Source of the DNA: an uncultured Clostridia bacterium
Lineage (GTDB): Bacteria > Bacillota > Clostridia > Saccharofermentanales > Saccharofermentanaceae
DNA length: 50,712 nt
Direction of reading: 5' to 3'
Assembly: GCA_947167045.1 (NCBI GenBank)
Contig: CAMVGO010000015.1
Span: 1 to 50,712, forward strand
The notes beneath the pieces were generated by a model. The model was not told where the DNA came from, did no database searches, and worked only from the letters and a program-made list of their open reading frames with translations. Below are positions 7,670 through 17,319 of the stretch, piece by piece (position 1 is the stretch's first letter; each line of letters starts with the position of its first letter). Both the position numbers and the translations under genes were made by a program.

Positions 7670-10600
7670 ATGAGAACATTGAAACGTTTGACGGCAATGC
7701 TTGTGGCGATCTGCCTGGGCTTTTCCGTTCTGCCGAGTCTCGTGCAGACGGTAAGTGCCGATGAGATCATTCTTGAGAATGGTCAGCTGATGGTAAGTTT
7801 TGATGATTATTCGTTCCCGGACGGAGAAGAAAATGAGGATATGCCCCATACTTTTGTCCAGGTGAACGGTGAGTATGTCGAAGACGGTTCTGTCATTAAT
7901 TTTGTACCTAATGAGGAACTTGTTTTCAGATTGGAACAATACCGCGATTATTACCTCAATGAGTGCAAAGTCGTGCTTCGTCAGGGTAATCCCGGTGATG
8001 ACGGAGAGGAGTATTATTCCACTGATTCAGAGGATCCCGATCATCTGATCGTCCTGAATGAAACCGGTGAATTTTCTTTTACTCCGGTAAAAAATACTCC
8101 GATCTATGTACATGTATATTGGAGCGATGTCGACACGCTAGAGGCCGAGAAAGGTCAGATCAGGTTCGATATCTATCGCTGGGGCTGGGGAGATGTTGAT
8201 TTCTCTGCAGGCGTTGAGCCTCTTTATACGGCTGAGGCATCCAACGGTACTATAAGGGCAATATTCAATAGATCTGATGTTGATGAGGAAAACCCTGTTG
8301 TAGTTACTATCACACCATACTACGGCTGCACGTTGTGGAGTCTGTCGTATGCGCTCGATGATTTCGTAAGTGATGAGTATCATTCCGGATTCGATCAGGG
8401 AGCTCCGGGACCTTATTTGTCTGATCTCGAGTATCTCACTATGAATGAAGACGGTACTTTCACTTTCACGATCGGTTCATTTGAACCGTATTCAGATGAT
8501 ATTACCAAATTCAGTATCAACATGGGCTGCGAGAATCCCATAGGAGCCCCAGGCTTCTCGGTCAATGACAACGGAACTGATGTGTACTACACTGCAGACG
8601 GCGAGAATTATTATCCCGTCGAATGGCAGCACTTCGTTGATGAGGAATCAGGCTTTGAGTGGGATGAACATCTGCTTCCTGAAGAAGAGATCCGCGATTA
8701 CGATGAGATAACCTTCAAATTCGTAGTTAATGAGGATGAGCGTGCGTGGAAATTCCTGAACGGTATAAAGATGGAGTATTTCGATACGGAATACGTTTAT
8801 TCCTGCCAGCCTTTGGAAACTGAAAATGACTATGAGTACTATTACACGTTCGAAAGGCCTGAGGGCGGATGGCGTTCATGCAGGATCGAAGTATTCGACT
8901 GGGTTATGCCGTACGATAACACGTACATGATCTATCTCCAGGGCGATAATTCATGGAATCTTAAGGTCGATCCTGAAGTCTCTGACAGTCCTGTTCCTTT
9001 TAAAGTCGGAGAACCCATCGAGTTCTCCATCGACGGAGAAGTCTACGGTGTCTATGTAAGCATCGGCGGTAATCCCGGTGATTGGGAGATCTTCCCTGAA
9101 GACGGCGTATATTCCTTCATGCCGGAAAATTCACGTCCAATTGAATTCCATGTTTATACAACAGAGGAAGAGTTTGAGGTCATGCACCTTGAACCCGAGA
9201 ATGAGAATGAGTGCATGGTCGAATTCCGTGTCCGCAATGACGGTTTCCCTGAAGATGTAGAATGGGGTTCAGTCGAGATCCTTGAGAATGAGCATATCAA
9301 GAGGGTCGCAGAAAGCCTGGGTTACTACAGGGTCATCGTTGAATATGACAGAGAAGAACCTGACTATGAAGCAGCAAAGCTCGAGATCAAGGTCAATGTT
9401 CCCGAAAATGCTGCATTCAGCGTATGGATGAATGACGAGGATTACACTACTGAAGTCATCGAAAACGATAATGTTTTCGTCTATGATATCGCAGGAATAG
9501 TCTTCGACAATCAGTGGTACAGCCCTGATTTTAATTTCGAATACAGGGAATTCGGTGATCAGGACATTGTCGTCCGCTATGACGAATGCTGGTGGAATGA
9601 CGGTGAAGGTGAGGATTACCAGCAAGCAAAAGTCCTTATCAACGATGAACTTGTCGGTGATGGTGAACCGTTCGGATATGATCTGGAAACTCCTCTGACG
9701 TTTAAGCTCATACCTCCTGAAGGTTATAGTTATAATGATCCCATCATCGAGTTCCGTCAGTACAGCTACGACGGTGAAGCGGAACTGTTCTACTCAACAT
9801 ATGCGGAAGATCCTGAGTACCGCATAATTCTTGACGATAACTTTGAAGTCCCGTTCATTCCTTCAAGATACGGCATGATCGAGATCAATATCTGGTGGTC
9901 CGCTTTTGACGCTCTCCATCCTGAGAACGGTCAGGTTCAGGTCGAACTCAACCGTTGGGGAGACGGTAAGGTCGAGTTTGCAAAAGGTATTAAGCCAATC
10001 GCTATGGAATCTTGTCCTAACGGAGACGGCAGAGTCCGTGCGATCTTCGATAAGAGCGTTTTGAAGAGCGGCGGAATCCCCGTTATCCTGACACCTGGTG
10101 CAGGCAACATGCTGCGCAGCATCTCTTTTGATGACAGTGGAGATTGGGTCGAGTATGTTGACCGTAAGGATGATGAGAATGATAAGAGACCTGTTCTCTC
10201 CGAACTTGAAGGTCTTGTCGCAAACAGCGACGGAACATATACGTACACGATCACTTCAGTCGGCGAAAACGAGTGGGGAGATTCATTCTATAACATCAAT
10301 GCAGGATTTGAGAATCCCATCGGATGCAACGGAATATCCGTTGATTCCCACGGTGCAAGAGTTTACTACAGCATTGACGGCGGCGATTTCGTACAGCTCA
10401 CGGAAAGACATTTCGATAACGAATTCGGCGGATGGGACGAGATGCTCATAACTCCTGAGGAGTATAAGGATGCTGATAAGATCGTCTTCCGTTTTGAATA
10501 TGACGATGAGTCCCATCTCGCGTTCGGAGTAGGCTTTGAGTACTTTGACGGCGTAAGACACAGATCCCAGCTGCCGTTTGATGACGCTGAAGGTTACTAC

Positions 10601-13600
10601 TTTACGCTCGAAAAGCCTGCTTCAGGCTGGGGCAATTACCGTATCGACGTTATCGATTGGAATGCACCTTATGACGGCAATTATATTATCTTTGTCAACG
10701 GTGAAGGTTCCTGGGAACTTGAAGAGAAGTTAATGGATGCCGGTGTCACTGTCAACGCAAACACTCCTTTGACTGTCGGAACTCCGATCGAATTCACGAT
10801 CGATGAAGAAGTATACGCAGTTTATGCCAATATCGTCGATTCAGGTGAAGAACGCCTTCTCGTTCCGAACAACGGTAAGTATTCATATACTCCTGACTCA
10901 CCGAGTGCCGTAGAGATCAAGATCTATATGACTGCTGATGAGTACAAGGTACAGCATCTTTGGAGTGAAGGCGAAAACCAGCGTATGGTCGAGTTTTGGG
11001 TTAATAACTATGATTTCCCGGAAGATGCAGAGCAGGGTTATGTCGAAATCCTTGAGTCTCCTTACATAAAGGAATGGGCATGCAGCTGCGGCTGGTACAG
11101 GATCATTGTTGAACGTGATCCTGAAGATCCTGATCCTGAGGTTAAGATCGGACTCAAAGTTAATGTTCCCGAAAATGCTGATTTTGATGTGTGGATCGCA
11201 GATGAAGACATAACTGATCTTGTCATCGATAATGATTATGTCTATGACTGGGATGTTACAAGTTTCTTCACTGAGAATTGGGTTTGGAATCCCAGCTTCA
11301 ATTTCCACTATCAGAGACAGGAAGGAATCCATCTTAACGGAATGCCGGTTTCTGGTCTTGATGCCGAGTACAGCACTGACGGCGGCAATACCTATCAGGC
11401 AGTACAGGATAATTTCATCCCTCTCGACAATGAGTTTGAGAGACTGACGCTCAGATACCTCTATACTGATCCCGATATGAAGATCTACGGCATTGACGTC
11501 AGGTTCGGCGATCAGGTCATCATGGAAAGACTTGGTAACGAGCTCGTTTATGAGTTCGAGAGAGGCGATCATTGGATCACATACGATGTTGCACCTATTT
11601 ATCAGGACGGCATCTTCGATTGTGAATGGACTGTCGAATTCGCAATGGGCGAAGACAGTGGCGATGTAACTATCGTTAACAGCGAGATCACTGAGGGCAT
11701 CAACCGCTTTGGCAGAGGTGATGAACCCACTATCGAGGTTGAAGGCGACGTTTACTGCATCGAATTGGAATTCTCTGATGGTTCGAGAATGTGGATGGAT
11801 CGTGACGGCAATAAATTTTCATTTGTTGCCAATGAACTTACGGGTTTCGTTGCAAGGATCTACACATCCGAAGAACAGTACGAATACTGTAATCTGTGGC
11901 CGGATCCCGAGACCGAAGGTCAGTATGTCGTTCAGTACTATTCCGAGACAGAGGGAGAGCTTACAGGTACGATCGCAGTTGAAGGAGAGGTCGAGAGAAA
12001 GTCCTATAACGGATGGACAAAGGTTATCTTCAATTCCGACTTCCCTCTGGCAGTCTTCACGGTAACTCCGGCTGATGACTATGGCTATCAGGCTTTTGTC
12101 GGCATGAATGAATTCAATCTTATTCTCGATGTAAGTGACTGGCTCGATGAATGGCCGTTTATCGAGTTCTTCGAGAGAACAAATATCGCTGATGCGGTAA
12201 TTACTCTCGATCCTGCAGGAGATTTGGACTACACGGGTTCTGCTATTGAACCTTCAGTAAAGGTTGTTCTTGATAATGTCGAACTCACTGAGGGTTCCGA
12301 CTATGAAGTTAACTTCCTCGATAATGTCGGTCCGGGCGAGGCAAAGATCCGTGTTGACGGTATCGGCAGCTACTGCGGTTCCGCGATGAGTTCCTTCAAG
12401 ATCGTCAAGGATATTGCAAGCGCTACGATCGATTCTGTTGCAGATCAGATCTATACAGGCAATGCCATTACTCCTGCAGTAACGTTAAAGGACGGCGATA
12501 AGACTCTCGTTCTCGGAACTGACTACACGGTTCAGTATTCTGATAACACCGCTGTCGGTGAAGCTAAGATCACCGTTACAGGAACCGGTTTCTATAAGGG
12601 TACTGCGGAAGTCAAGTTCAAGATCTATGAACAGACTTATGCGATCACCGTATCCGAGACTACGGGCGGCACGGCAGGCGTATCCAAGACATCTGCTGTC
12701 AAGGGTGAAGTTATCACTGTTACAGTAACACCTGACGCAGGTTATGAACTCGATACCATTAAGGTCAACGATGTTGCCATCGAAGGTACCTCGTTTACAG
12801 TAGGTGATGCTGATGCAGTCGTAACTGTTACGTTCAAGAAGACCGAATACCAGATCACCGTTGTCTGCAGCGATAACGGTACGGCCAGTGTTGAGGGAAA
12901 AGCTAACCTGGGTGAAACGGTCGTTGTTAAAGTCACACCTGCTGAAGGCTTTGAACTCGATACGATCAAGGTTGACGGCACTGCTATTGAAGGTAACTCG
13001 TTCACAATGCCCGCAAAGGATGTTACTGTTGAGGTTATATTCAAGGAAGTTCCTGCTAACGGTTGGGTATCAGAGAACGGTAATTATTATTACTATGATA
13101 ACGGTGCAATGCAGACCGGCTGGGTAAAGGACGGAAGGTGGTACTATCTGGATCCTGCGACAGGCATCATGGCTAATGGATGGTTGTTTATTGATGGTAA
13201 GTGGTATTACTTACAGAACTCCGGAGCCATGGTAACCGGTTGGAAGCAGATCAGCGGAAAGTGGTATTACTTTGATAGTTCCGGAACGATGGTTTCCAAT
13301 TGGAGGCAGATTGGCGGAAAGTGGTATTACTTTGATAACTCTGGTGCTATGGCAAAAGGCTGGCAGAAACTTGGTGGAAAGTGGTATTGCTTCGAGAACT
13401 CAGGCGCTATGGTAACAGGCTGGAATGAGATTTCCAATAAGTGGTATTACTTTGATGGTAACGGCGCTATGAAGACCTTCTGGTTCCCGGATGGAAGCAC
13501 GTGGTATTACTTAGGTAGTGACGGCGCCATGAAGACCGGATGGCAGCAGATCGGCGGCAAGTGGTATTACTTCAAGAATAGCGGCGTAATGCAGAACGGA

Positions 13601-13723
13601 TGGCTCTCGTATGGCGGAAAGTGGTATTACTTAGGTAGTGACGGCGCCATGGTTACGGGAAATGTGACTATCGGAAGTGTAGCATATGACTTCGGTACGG
13701 ACGGTGTTTGCAAAAATCCGTGA
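7670..13723 (+). CDS. Giant secreted cell-wall-binding repeat protein (2017 aa)
   Basis: Start chosen at ATG 7670, which has AAAGGAGG nine bases upstream and opens a clear signal peptide ending near VSADE; an in-frame start at 7634 lacks this. Approximate layout in residues: two tandem copies of a 560-590-residue acidic block (60-645 and 655-1215), a partial third copy (1217-1505), two Ig-like units of the YTGSAIEPS type (1507-1650), two divergent InlB B-type repeats (1652-1795), ten CW repeats (1797-1995) and a cap with YDFGTDGVCKNP. CW repeats of this GW/KWYYF type bind choline or glucans on cell surfaces. No catalytic domain or LPxTG is seen. It is probably held noncovalently on the envelope; an adhesive or structural role is inference. 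It is very acidic and rich in Trp and Tyr. Confidence 0.85.
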   Translation: MRTLKRLTAMLVAICLGFSVLPSLVQTVSADEIILENGQLMVSFDDYSFPDGEENEDMPHTFVQVNGEYVEDGSVINFVPNEELVFRLEQYRDYYLNECKVVLRQGNPGDDGEEYYSTDSEDPDHLIVLNETGEFSFTPVKNTPIYVHVYWSDVDTLEAEKGQIRFDIYRWGWGDVDFSAGVEPLYTAEASNGTIRAIFNRSDVDEENPVVVTITPYYGCTLWSLSYALDDFVSDEYHSGFDQGAPGPYLSDLEYLTMNEDGTFTFTIGSFEPYSDDITKFSINMGCENPIGAPGFSVNDNGTDVYYTADGENYYPVEWQHFVDEESGFEWDEHLLPEEEIRDYDEITFKFVVNEDERAWKFLNGIKMEYFDTEYVYSCQPLETENDYEYYYTFERPEGGWRSCRIEVFDWVMPYDNTYMIYLQGDNSWNLKVDPEVSDSPVPFKVGEPIEFSIDGEVYGVYVSIGGNPGDWEIFPEDGVYSFMPENSRPIEFHVYTTEEEFEVMHLEPENENECMVEFRVRNDGFPEDVEWGSVEILENEHIKRVAESLGYYRVIVEYDREEPDYEAAKLEIKVNVPENAAFSVWMNDEDYTTEVIENDNVFVYDIAGIVFDNQWYSPDFNFEYREFGDQDIVVRYDECWWNDGEGEDYQQAKVLINDELVGDGEPFGYDLETPLTFKLIPPEGYSYNDPIIEFRQYSYDGEAELFYSTYAEDPEYRIILDDNFEVPFIPSRYGMIEINIWWSAFDALHPENGQVQVELNRWGDGKVEFAKGIKPIAMESCPNGDGRVRAIFDKSVLKSGGIPVILTPGAGNMLRSISFDDSGDWVEYVDRKDDENDKRPVLSELEGLVANSDGTYTYTITSVGENEWGDSFYNINAGFENPIGCNGISVDSHGARVYYSIDGGDFVQLTERHFDNEFGGWDEMLITPEEYKDADKIVFRFEYDDESHLAFGVGFEYFDGVRHRSQLPFDDAEGYYFTLEKPASGWGNYRIDVIDWNAPYDGNYIIFVNGEGSWELEEKLMDAGVTVNANTPLTVGTPIEFTIDEEVYAVYANIVDSGEERLLVPNNGKYSYTPDSPSAVEIKIYMTADEYKVQHLWSEGENQRMVEFWVNNYDFPEDAEQGYVEILESPYIKEWACSCGWYRIIVERDPEDPDPEVKIGLKVNVPENADFDVWIADEDITDLVIDNDYVYDWDVTSFFTENWVWNPSFNFHYQRQEGIHLNGMPVSGLDAEYSTDGGNTYQAVQDNFIPLDNEFERLTLRYLYTDPDMKIYGIDVRFGDQVIMERLGNELVYEFERGDHWITYDVAPIYQDGIFDCEWTVEFAMGEDSGDVTIVNSEITEGINRFGRGDEPTIEVEGDVYCIELEFSDGSRMWMDRDGNKFSFVANELTGFVARIYTSEEQYEYCNLWPDPETEGQYVVQYYSETEGELTGTIAVEGEVERKSYNGWTKVIFNSDFPLAVFTVTPADDYGYQAFVGMNEFNLILDVSDWLDEWPFIEFFERTNIADAVITLDPAGDLDYTGSAIEPSVKVVLDNVELTEGSDYEVNFLDNVGPGEAKIRVDGIGSYCGSAMSSFKIVKDIASATIDSVADQIYTGNAITPAVTLKDGDKTLVLGTDYTVQYSDNTAVGEAKITVTGTGFYKGTAEVKFKIYEQTYAITVSETTGGTAGVSKTSAVKGEVITVTVTPDAGYELDTIKVNDVAIEGTSFTVGDADAVVTVTFKKTEYQITVVCSDNGTASVEGKANLGETVVVKVTPAEGFELDTIKVDGTAIEGNSFTMPAKDVTVEVIFKEVPANGWVSENGNYYYYDNGAMQTGWVKDGRWYYLDPATGIMANGWLFIDGKWYYLQNSGAMVTGWKQISGKWYYFDSSGTMVSNWRQIGGKWYYFDNSGAMAKGWQKLGGKWYCFENSGAMVTGWNEISNKWYYFDGNGAMKTFWFPDGSTWYYLGSDGAMKTGWQQIGGKWYYFKNSGVMQNGWLSYGGKWYYLGSDGAMVTGNVTIGSVAYDFGTDGVCKNP
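13061..13657 (+). repeat. CW-repeat coding array, strict 60-bp register
   Basis: Ten units encode GW-x-x-x-x-GKWYYF-x-x-SGAMVT-like repeats. All but the first (57 bp) are exactly 60 bp, and GTGGTATTAC recurs at the same phase through most of the array. The DNA is more alike than the protein requires, which suggests recent expansion or gene conversion. Confidence 0.9.
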
Positions 13724-13752
13724 TCAGATTCTGTAATCCTAAATGATTAACT

Positions 13753-13780
13753 GGGGCCTCCTTCGGGAGGCCTCTTCTTT
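13753..13780 (+). terminator. Rho-independent terminator of the first giant gene
   Basis: A nine-bp GC-rich stem (13753-13761 with 13766-13774) with a TTCG tetraloop is followed by TTCTTT. It lies 30 nt after the stop. Confidence 0.85.
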
Positions 13781-13827
13781 GAATCATGTCCGTTTATTTC
13801 ATTCTGTTTACATCGGTCCGCGAAATG

Positions 13828-13856
13828 TTGAATTCAGTATTGCCGCGCTCTATCCT
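13828..13856 (+). promoter_or_regulatory. Possible promoter of the small acidic gene
   Basis: TTGAAT (13828-13833) and TATCCT (13851-13856) are 17 bases apart, about 68 nt before the ATG. The -10 matches consensus at only four of six bases. Confidence 0.4.
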
Positions 13857-13924
13857 AAATAAACAATTTCCGTTAGACATTTAAAAATCCGATACGAGTG
13901 CAATCGAGAAAAGAGGTGCAGCAT

Positions 13925-14263
13925 ATGATCATACCTAAAGTTCTTATTTATTCCAAAAACGAAGATGACATTGAGAATGATCTGATCGGGGATGATATTG
14001 ATCTTGATTATGATCCGGAACTGGATTATGAATCTGATCGATTTATAAATTTACAAGGCTGCATAATCTGCCCCGATAATCGTCGTTGCTCTCTGGCCGA
14101 GAGGATCAACTCTCTTGGTGAGGAATTCTTTAATAGATTCAGATATGTTACCAGCGGAAGCTGGTTCCGCGATATTTCCGGATTGAGCTGTGAGATCGGC
14201 CGCGGATGGAAAGAAGATATTGAAGATTTTTTCGATTATTATGACGATGATATGGCTTCCTGA
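13925..14263 (+). CDS. Small acidic protein of unknown function
   Basis: A 112-residue protein I do not recognise. Start chosen at ATG 13925, with AAGAGGTG (13911-13918) correctly spaced; an earlier in-frame start at 13898 has no ribosome site. Residues about 10-40 are very rich in Asp and Glu (DDIENDLIGDDIDLDYDPEL), and the C-terminus is acidic too (DFFDYYDDD). The middle holds three cysteines (CIICPDNRRC) and later one more, which could bind a metal or form disulfides. There is no signal peptide or membrane segment. It sits alone between two terminated secreted-protein genes. Real coding is supported by the ribosome site and spacing. Confidence 0.6.
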   Translation: MIIPKVLIYSKNEDDIENDLIGDDIDLDYDPELDYESDRFINLQGCIICPDNRRCSLAERINSLGEEFFNRFRYVTSGSWFRDISGLSCEIGRGWKEDIEDFFDYYDDDMAS

Positions 14264-14328
14264 AGCCTGATCTGCGCACTTACCTGCCACAGAAATAACT
14301 ATATCTCTCCTCAAATATAATTAATTTT

Positions 14329-14337
14329 TGATATAAT
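14329..14337 (+). promoter_or_regulatory. Extended -10 promoter
   Basis: TGATATAAT lies 30 nt before the ATG at 14368, matching TGnTATAAT with the same spacing as other genes of this cluster. Confidence 0.65.
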
Positions 14338-14367
14338 ACTCTCATTCACTTTAAGGGAGGATTAGAT

Positions 14368-15447
14368 ATGGTTATCAGGAAGATCATCGCTGCGGCAATG
14401 ACCGCAGGCATGATGATGACGTTCATTCCTGCGACTGCGATGGCGGCCGGAACAGGCTGGCAGGGCAGTAATGCGGCAGGATGGCGTTACTACACCAGTG
14501 ACACGGAGTATGTAAAGAACAGCTGGAAAAAGATCGGCGGCAAGTGGTATCACTTCGACAAGTCCGGCTTTATGCAGACCGGTTGGATCGAAGACGGCGG
14601 AATTTGGTATTACCTTGATAAAACCGGAGCCATGCTGGTCGACAGCTGGGAGACGATAAACGGCAAGATGTATCATTTTGGCACGAGCGGAGCCATGGAT
14701 ACAAATAAGTGGATCTCATACGGCGATATAGAGTTTATCGATACCTCCGGTGTTGACGTTGTTTTCCATAAGGATTTCAAGGACAGCAAGATGTGGCGTT
14801 ATGTAGGATCGAACGGTGCTGCTTATGTCGGATGGAAAGTCGTTGACGGCAGGTGGTATTACTTTGATGAGGAGATCGATACTGATAATAATACAGGCGA
14901 TATCTTAAACGGTATCCTTCTTTATGAGAATGAGGACCGCTACGGTGCCATGCGTTACGGCTGGCTGACCGATAAGAAGGGTTCTGTGTATTTCTTTGAC
15001 GGCAGAGGAAGATATAAGAACGACGGATGGTTCAATCTTGTTTTGTTTGAGGGTTCGGATGCCTGGTTCTATTTCCAGCCGGACGGACGTGCGTATATCG
15101 GATGGCATCAGATCGACGGCAGCTGGTATTATTTTGTTCCCGGCGTCGGAAGCATGTATGAAAACGGTTCCTACAGGATCGACAATAAGTATTATTACTT
15201 CAAAGAAAACGGTCAGATGATCACCGGATGGTATAAGGATAAGAGCGGCCGCTGGTATCTGGCCAGGGATAATGGTGCTCTTTATGCCTATGAATGGTAC
15301 GAAGAGGACGGCAAGTGGTATTACTTCGGCAGTATCGGCGTGATGACATGCAATAAGAATAATTACTACATCAACGGCAAGTATTATGACTTTGACAGTC
15401 ATGGCGTATGTAAAAATCCTTACAGCGGAAGGACCACTTTAACATAA
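14368..15447 (+). CDS. Secreted CW-repeat cell-wall-binding protein
   Basis: A 359-residue protein with an AGGGAGG ribosome site. The signal peptide (MVIRKIIAAAMTAGMMMTFI, cleavage after TAMAA) leads into a module shared by the small paralogs: GW, then GWRYYTSDTEYVKNSWKKIG. Degenerate CW repeats of the KWYHFDKSGFMQTGW type fill the rest, ending with the cap YDFDSHGVCKNP and a short tail. No enzyme domain is present, so it is probably an envelope-binding protein. It shares about the same layout, insert by insert, with the next gene, including KMWRYVGSNGAAYVGWKVVD, so the two are recent tandem duplicates. What the CW repeats bind here (choline or a glucan) cannot be told. Confidence 0.85.
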   Translation: MVIRKIIAAAMTAGMMMTFIPATAMAAGTGWQGSNAAGWRYYTSDTEYVKNSWKKIGGKWYHFDKSGFMQTGWIEDGGIWYYLDKTGAMLVDSWETINGKMYHFGTSGAMDTNKWISYGDIEFIDTSGVDVVFHKDFKDSKMWRYVGSNGAAYVGWKVVDGRWYYFDEEIDTDNNTGDILNGILLYENEDRYGAMRYGWLTDKKGSVYFFDGRGRYKNDGWFNLVLFEGSDAWFYFQPDGRAYIGWHQIDGSWYYFVPGVGSMYENGSYRIDNKYYYFKENGQMITGWYKDKSGRWYLARDNGALYAYEWYEEDGKWYYFGSIGVMTCNKNNYYINGKYYDFDSHGVCKNPYSGRTTLT

Positions 15448-15471
15448 GGATCTTTACTGAGTTATAAAATT

Positions 15472-15497
15472 CCGGAGCTGCCTTTTGCGGCTCCCGG
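15472..15497 (+). terminator. GC-rich hairpin between tandem CW genes
   Basis: CCGGAGCTGC pairs with GCGGCTCCCGG with one bulged base. There is no T-run on the plus strand, so it may act as a weak terminator or an RNA-stability hairpin. Confidence 0.35.
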
Positions 15498-15537
15498 ATT
15501 CCATTGAAAAAATTATTGAGAATAAGGAGAATTGAGT

Positions 15538-16611
15538 ATGCGTATTAAAAATATCCTGGCAGTTGCGATGACTGCAGGCATGATGATGACATTTATCCCG
15601 ACAACTTCTTTGGCTGCAACAACCGGCTGGCAGGGAAGTAATGCTGACGGCTGGCGTTACTACACCAGTGATACCGAATATGTAAAGAACAGCTGGAAGA
15701 AGATTGGCGGCAAGTGGTATTATTTCGACGCTTCGGGATACATGAAGACGGGCTGGCTTGAAGAGAATAAGACCTGGTATTACCTTGATGAGAGCGGTGC
15801 GATGGTAGTCAACAGTTGGGAAAAGATAGGCGGTAAGCTCTATCATTTCGCAGGAAACGGTGCCATGGATACCAACAAGTGGATCGCATATGATGACGTA
15901 AATCTTGTTAAGGTCGAAGATGTCGATGTTATCTTTCATAGAGACTATAAAGGCAAGAAGATGTGGAGATATGTCGGTGCGAACGGCGCGGCATATACAG
16001 GCTGGAAGGTTGTTGACGGACAGTGGTATTTCTTTGATGAGTTCGTCGACAAAAACAAGAACAGCGGTGATGCTCTAAATGATCTGATCCTCTATAACAA
16101 CGAGGACCGTTACGGAGCCATGCGTTACGGATGGATGACCGACAATAATGATAATATCTACTTCTTTGACGGAAACGGAAAATATAAGAGGAACGGCTGG
16201 TACGAACTGAAGCTTACCGATAGCGTAACCGCATGGTTCTATTTTGCATCTGACGGCCGCGCGTATACCAAATGGCATCAGATCGACGGCAGCTGGTATT
16301 ATTTCGATGAAGATGTCGGAGATATGTACGAAAACGGATTCACTTACATCGACGGAGATTATTACTATTTCAAGCCTAACGGACAGATGGTAACCGGCTG
16401 GTATAAGGATTATAAAGGTTATTGGTATTGTGCAAGGGCCAACGGCAAATTGTACTACAGGGAATGGCTTAACGAGAACGGCAAATGGTATTATTTTAAC
16501 GGTGCCGGCATGGTATGCAACAGGACCAATATGAAGATCAACGGCAAGTATTATGACTTTGACAGTCACGGGGTCTGCACGAATCCGAGCGGAAGAGCAA
16601 ATCCGGCTTAA
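15538..16611 (+). CDS. Secreted CW-repeat protein, tandem paralog
   Basis: A 357-residue protein; ATG 15538 has AAGGAG ten bases upstream, and the in-frame TTG at 15532 is not needed. The signal peptide (MRIKNILAVAMTAGMMMTFI) is followed by TTGWQGSNADGWRYYTSDTE, almost identical to the previous protein. Repeats of KWYYFDASGYMKTGW type continue to the cap YDFDSHGVCTNP. It lacks a clear promoter of its own and may be co-transcribed with the upstream gene through the weak hairpin. No catalytic domain is seen. A perfect terminator follows 30 nt after the stop. Confidence 0.85.
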   Translation: MRIKNILAVAMTAGMMMTFIPTTSLAATTGWQGSNADGWRYYTSDTEYVKNSWKKIGGKWYYFDASGYMKTGWLEENKTWYYLDESGAMVVNSWEKIGGKLYHFAGNGAMDTNKWIAYDDVNLVKVEDVDVIFHRDYKGKKMWRYVGANGAAYTGWKVVDGQWYFFDEFVDKNKNSGDALNDLILYNNEDRYGAMRYGWMTDNNDNIYFFDGNGKYKRNGWYELKLTDSVTAWFYFASDGRAYTKWHQIDGSWYYFDEDVGDMYENGFTYIDGDYYYFKPNGQMVTGWYKDYKGYWYCARANGKLYYREWLNENGKWYYFNGAGMVCNRTNMKINGKYYDFDSHGVCTNPSGRANPA

Positions 16612-16637
16612 GGATATAGAATCTATCAAGTATTTAC

Positions 16638-16676
16638 AGAGGACTATCTCAAAACAAAACGAGATAGTCCTTTTAT
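16638..16676 (+). terminator. Rho-independent terminator
   Basis: A perfect ten-bp stem GGACTATCTC/GAGATAGTCC (16641-16650 and 16661-16670) with an A-rich loop is followed by TTTTAT. Confidence 0.85.
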
Positions 16677-16696
16677 ATGTTGTTTTGCCAACACTC

Positions 16697-16705
16697 TGCT
16701 ATAAT
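16697..16705 (+). promoter_or_regulatory. Extended -10 promoter
   Basis: TGCTATAAT lies 32 nt before the ATG at 16738 and directly after the preceding terminator. Confidence 0.65.
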
Positions 16706-16737
16706 CAAAGAACTTTTACAAACAGAAGATGTCAAAT

Positions 16738-17244
16738 ATGGGTTTAAAGAAGATCCTGGCAGTAGCCATGACTGCGGGAATGATAATTAGCTTTATGCCT
16801 GCCACGGCTATGGCTGACGGCGGCGGTTGGCGCGGTAACGATAAAGACGGTTGGAGCTATTACACGTCTGATACCGAATACGTAAAGAATGACTGGAAGA
16901 AGATCAGCGGCAAGTGGTATTACTTCGATGAATATGACGGCTCGATGGTAACAGGAGAGCTTCTGTTAGGTGATGTCTGGTACTACTTTAAAGATTCGGG
17001 CGAGATGTTGACAGGCTGGTATTCTGTCATGGTCGACGGTGAGAAACGCTGGATCTATGCAAATTCCGACGGTTCGCTTGTCTATGACGACTGGCTCCAG
17101 AAGGGTGACAAGTTCTATTATTTCGATGGCCCGTTCATGGTAAGCAACGTTGTAGGTTTCGTGATAGAGGACCTGGAATACGATTTCTATCCCAGCGGAG
17201 AATGCGCAAATCCCAATGAGGGGAGACCTATCGCAGTTGGTTAA
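16738..17244 (+). CDS. Short secreted CW-repeat protein
   Basis: A 168-residue member of the same family. ATG 16738 is preferred over 16729 because MGLKKILAVAMTAGM aligns with the starts of the paralogs; the ribosome site (AGAAG) is weak for either. After the signal peptide comes GWRGNDKDGWSYYTSDTEYV and only about five CW-type units, then the cap YDFYPSGECANP. It lacks the central insert carried by the longer paralogs (the KMWRYVG segment). It has its own promoter and terminator. No enzyme domain is seen. Confidence 0.8.
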   Translation: MGLKKILAVAMTAGMIISFMPATAMADGGGWRGNDKDGWSYYTSDTEYVKNDWKKISGKWYYFDEYDGSMVTGELLLGDVWYYFKDSGEMLTGWYSVMVDGEKRWIYANSDGSLVYDDWLQKGDKFYYFDGPFMVSNVVGFVIEDLEYDFYPSGECANPNEGRPIAVG

Positions 17245-17283
17245 GATCCAGCAAGATTTGTTTTGACAGAATCGAAATAATTA

Positions 17284-17315
17284 AGAGACCGAGGCAAAAG
17301 ACTTCGGTCTTTTAT
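17284..17315 (+). terminator. Rho-independent terminator
   Basis: AGACCGA (17286-17292) pairs with TCGGTCT (17104-equivalent arm at 17304-17310) over an A-rich loop and is followed by a T-run. It separates the CW gene from the PARG gene. Confidence 0.8.
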
Positions 17316-17319
17316 TATT

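Noticed and set aside
10898..11572. 224-codon minus-strand open frame in the first giant gene
   Set aside because: It mirrors the Asp/Glu-rich coding strand, which gives long Ile/Val-rich frames on the complement; no start context is present.
13061..13657. CRISPR-like regular repeats
   Set aside because: The 60-bp units are continuous coding DNA for CW repeats with no unique spacers, and no cas genes are present.
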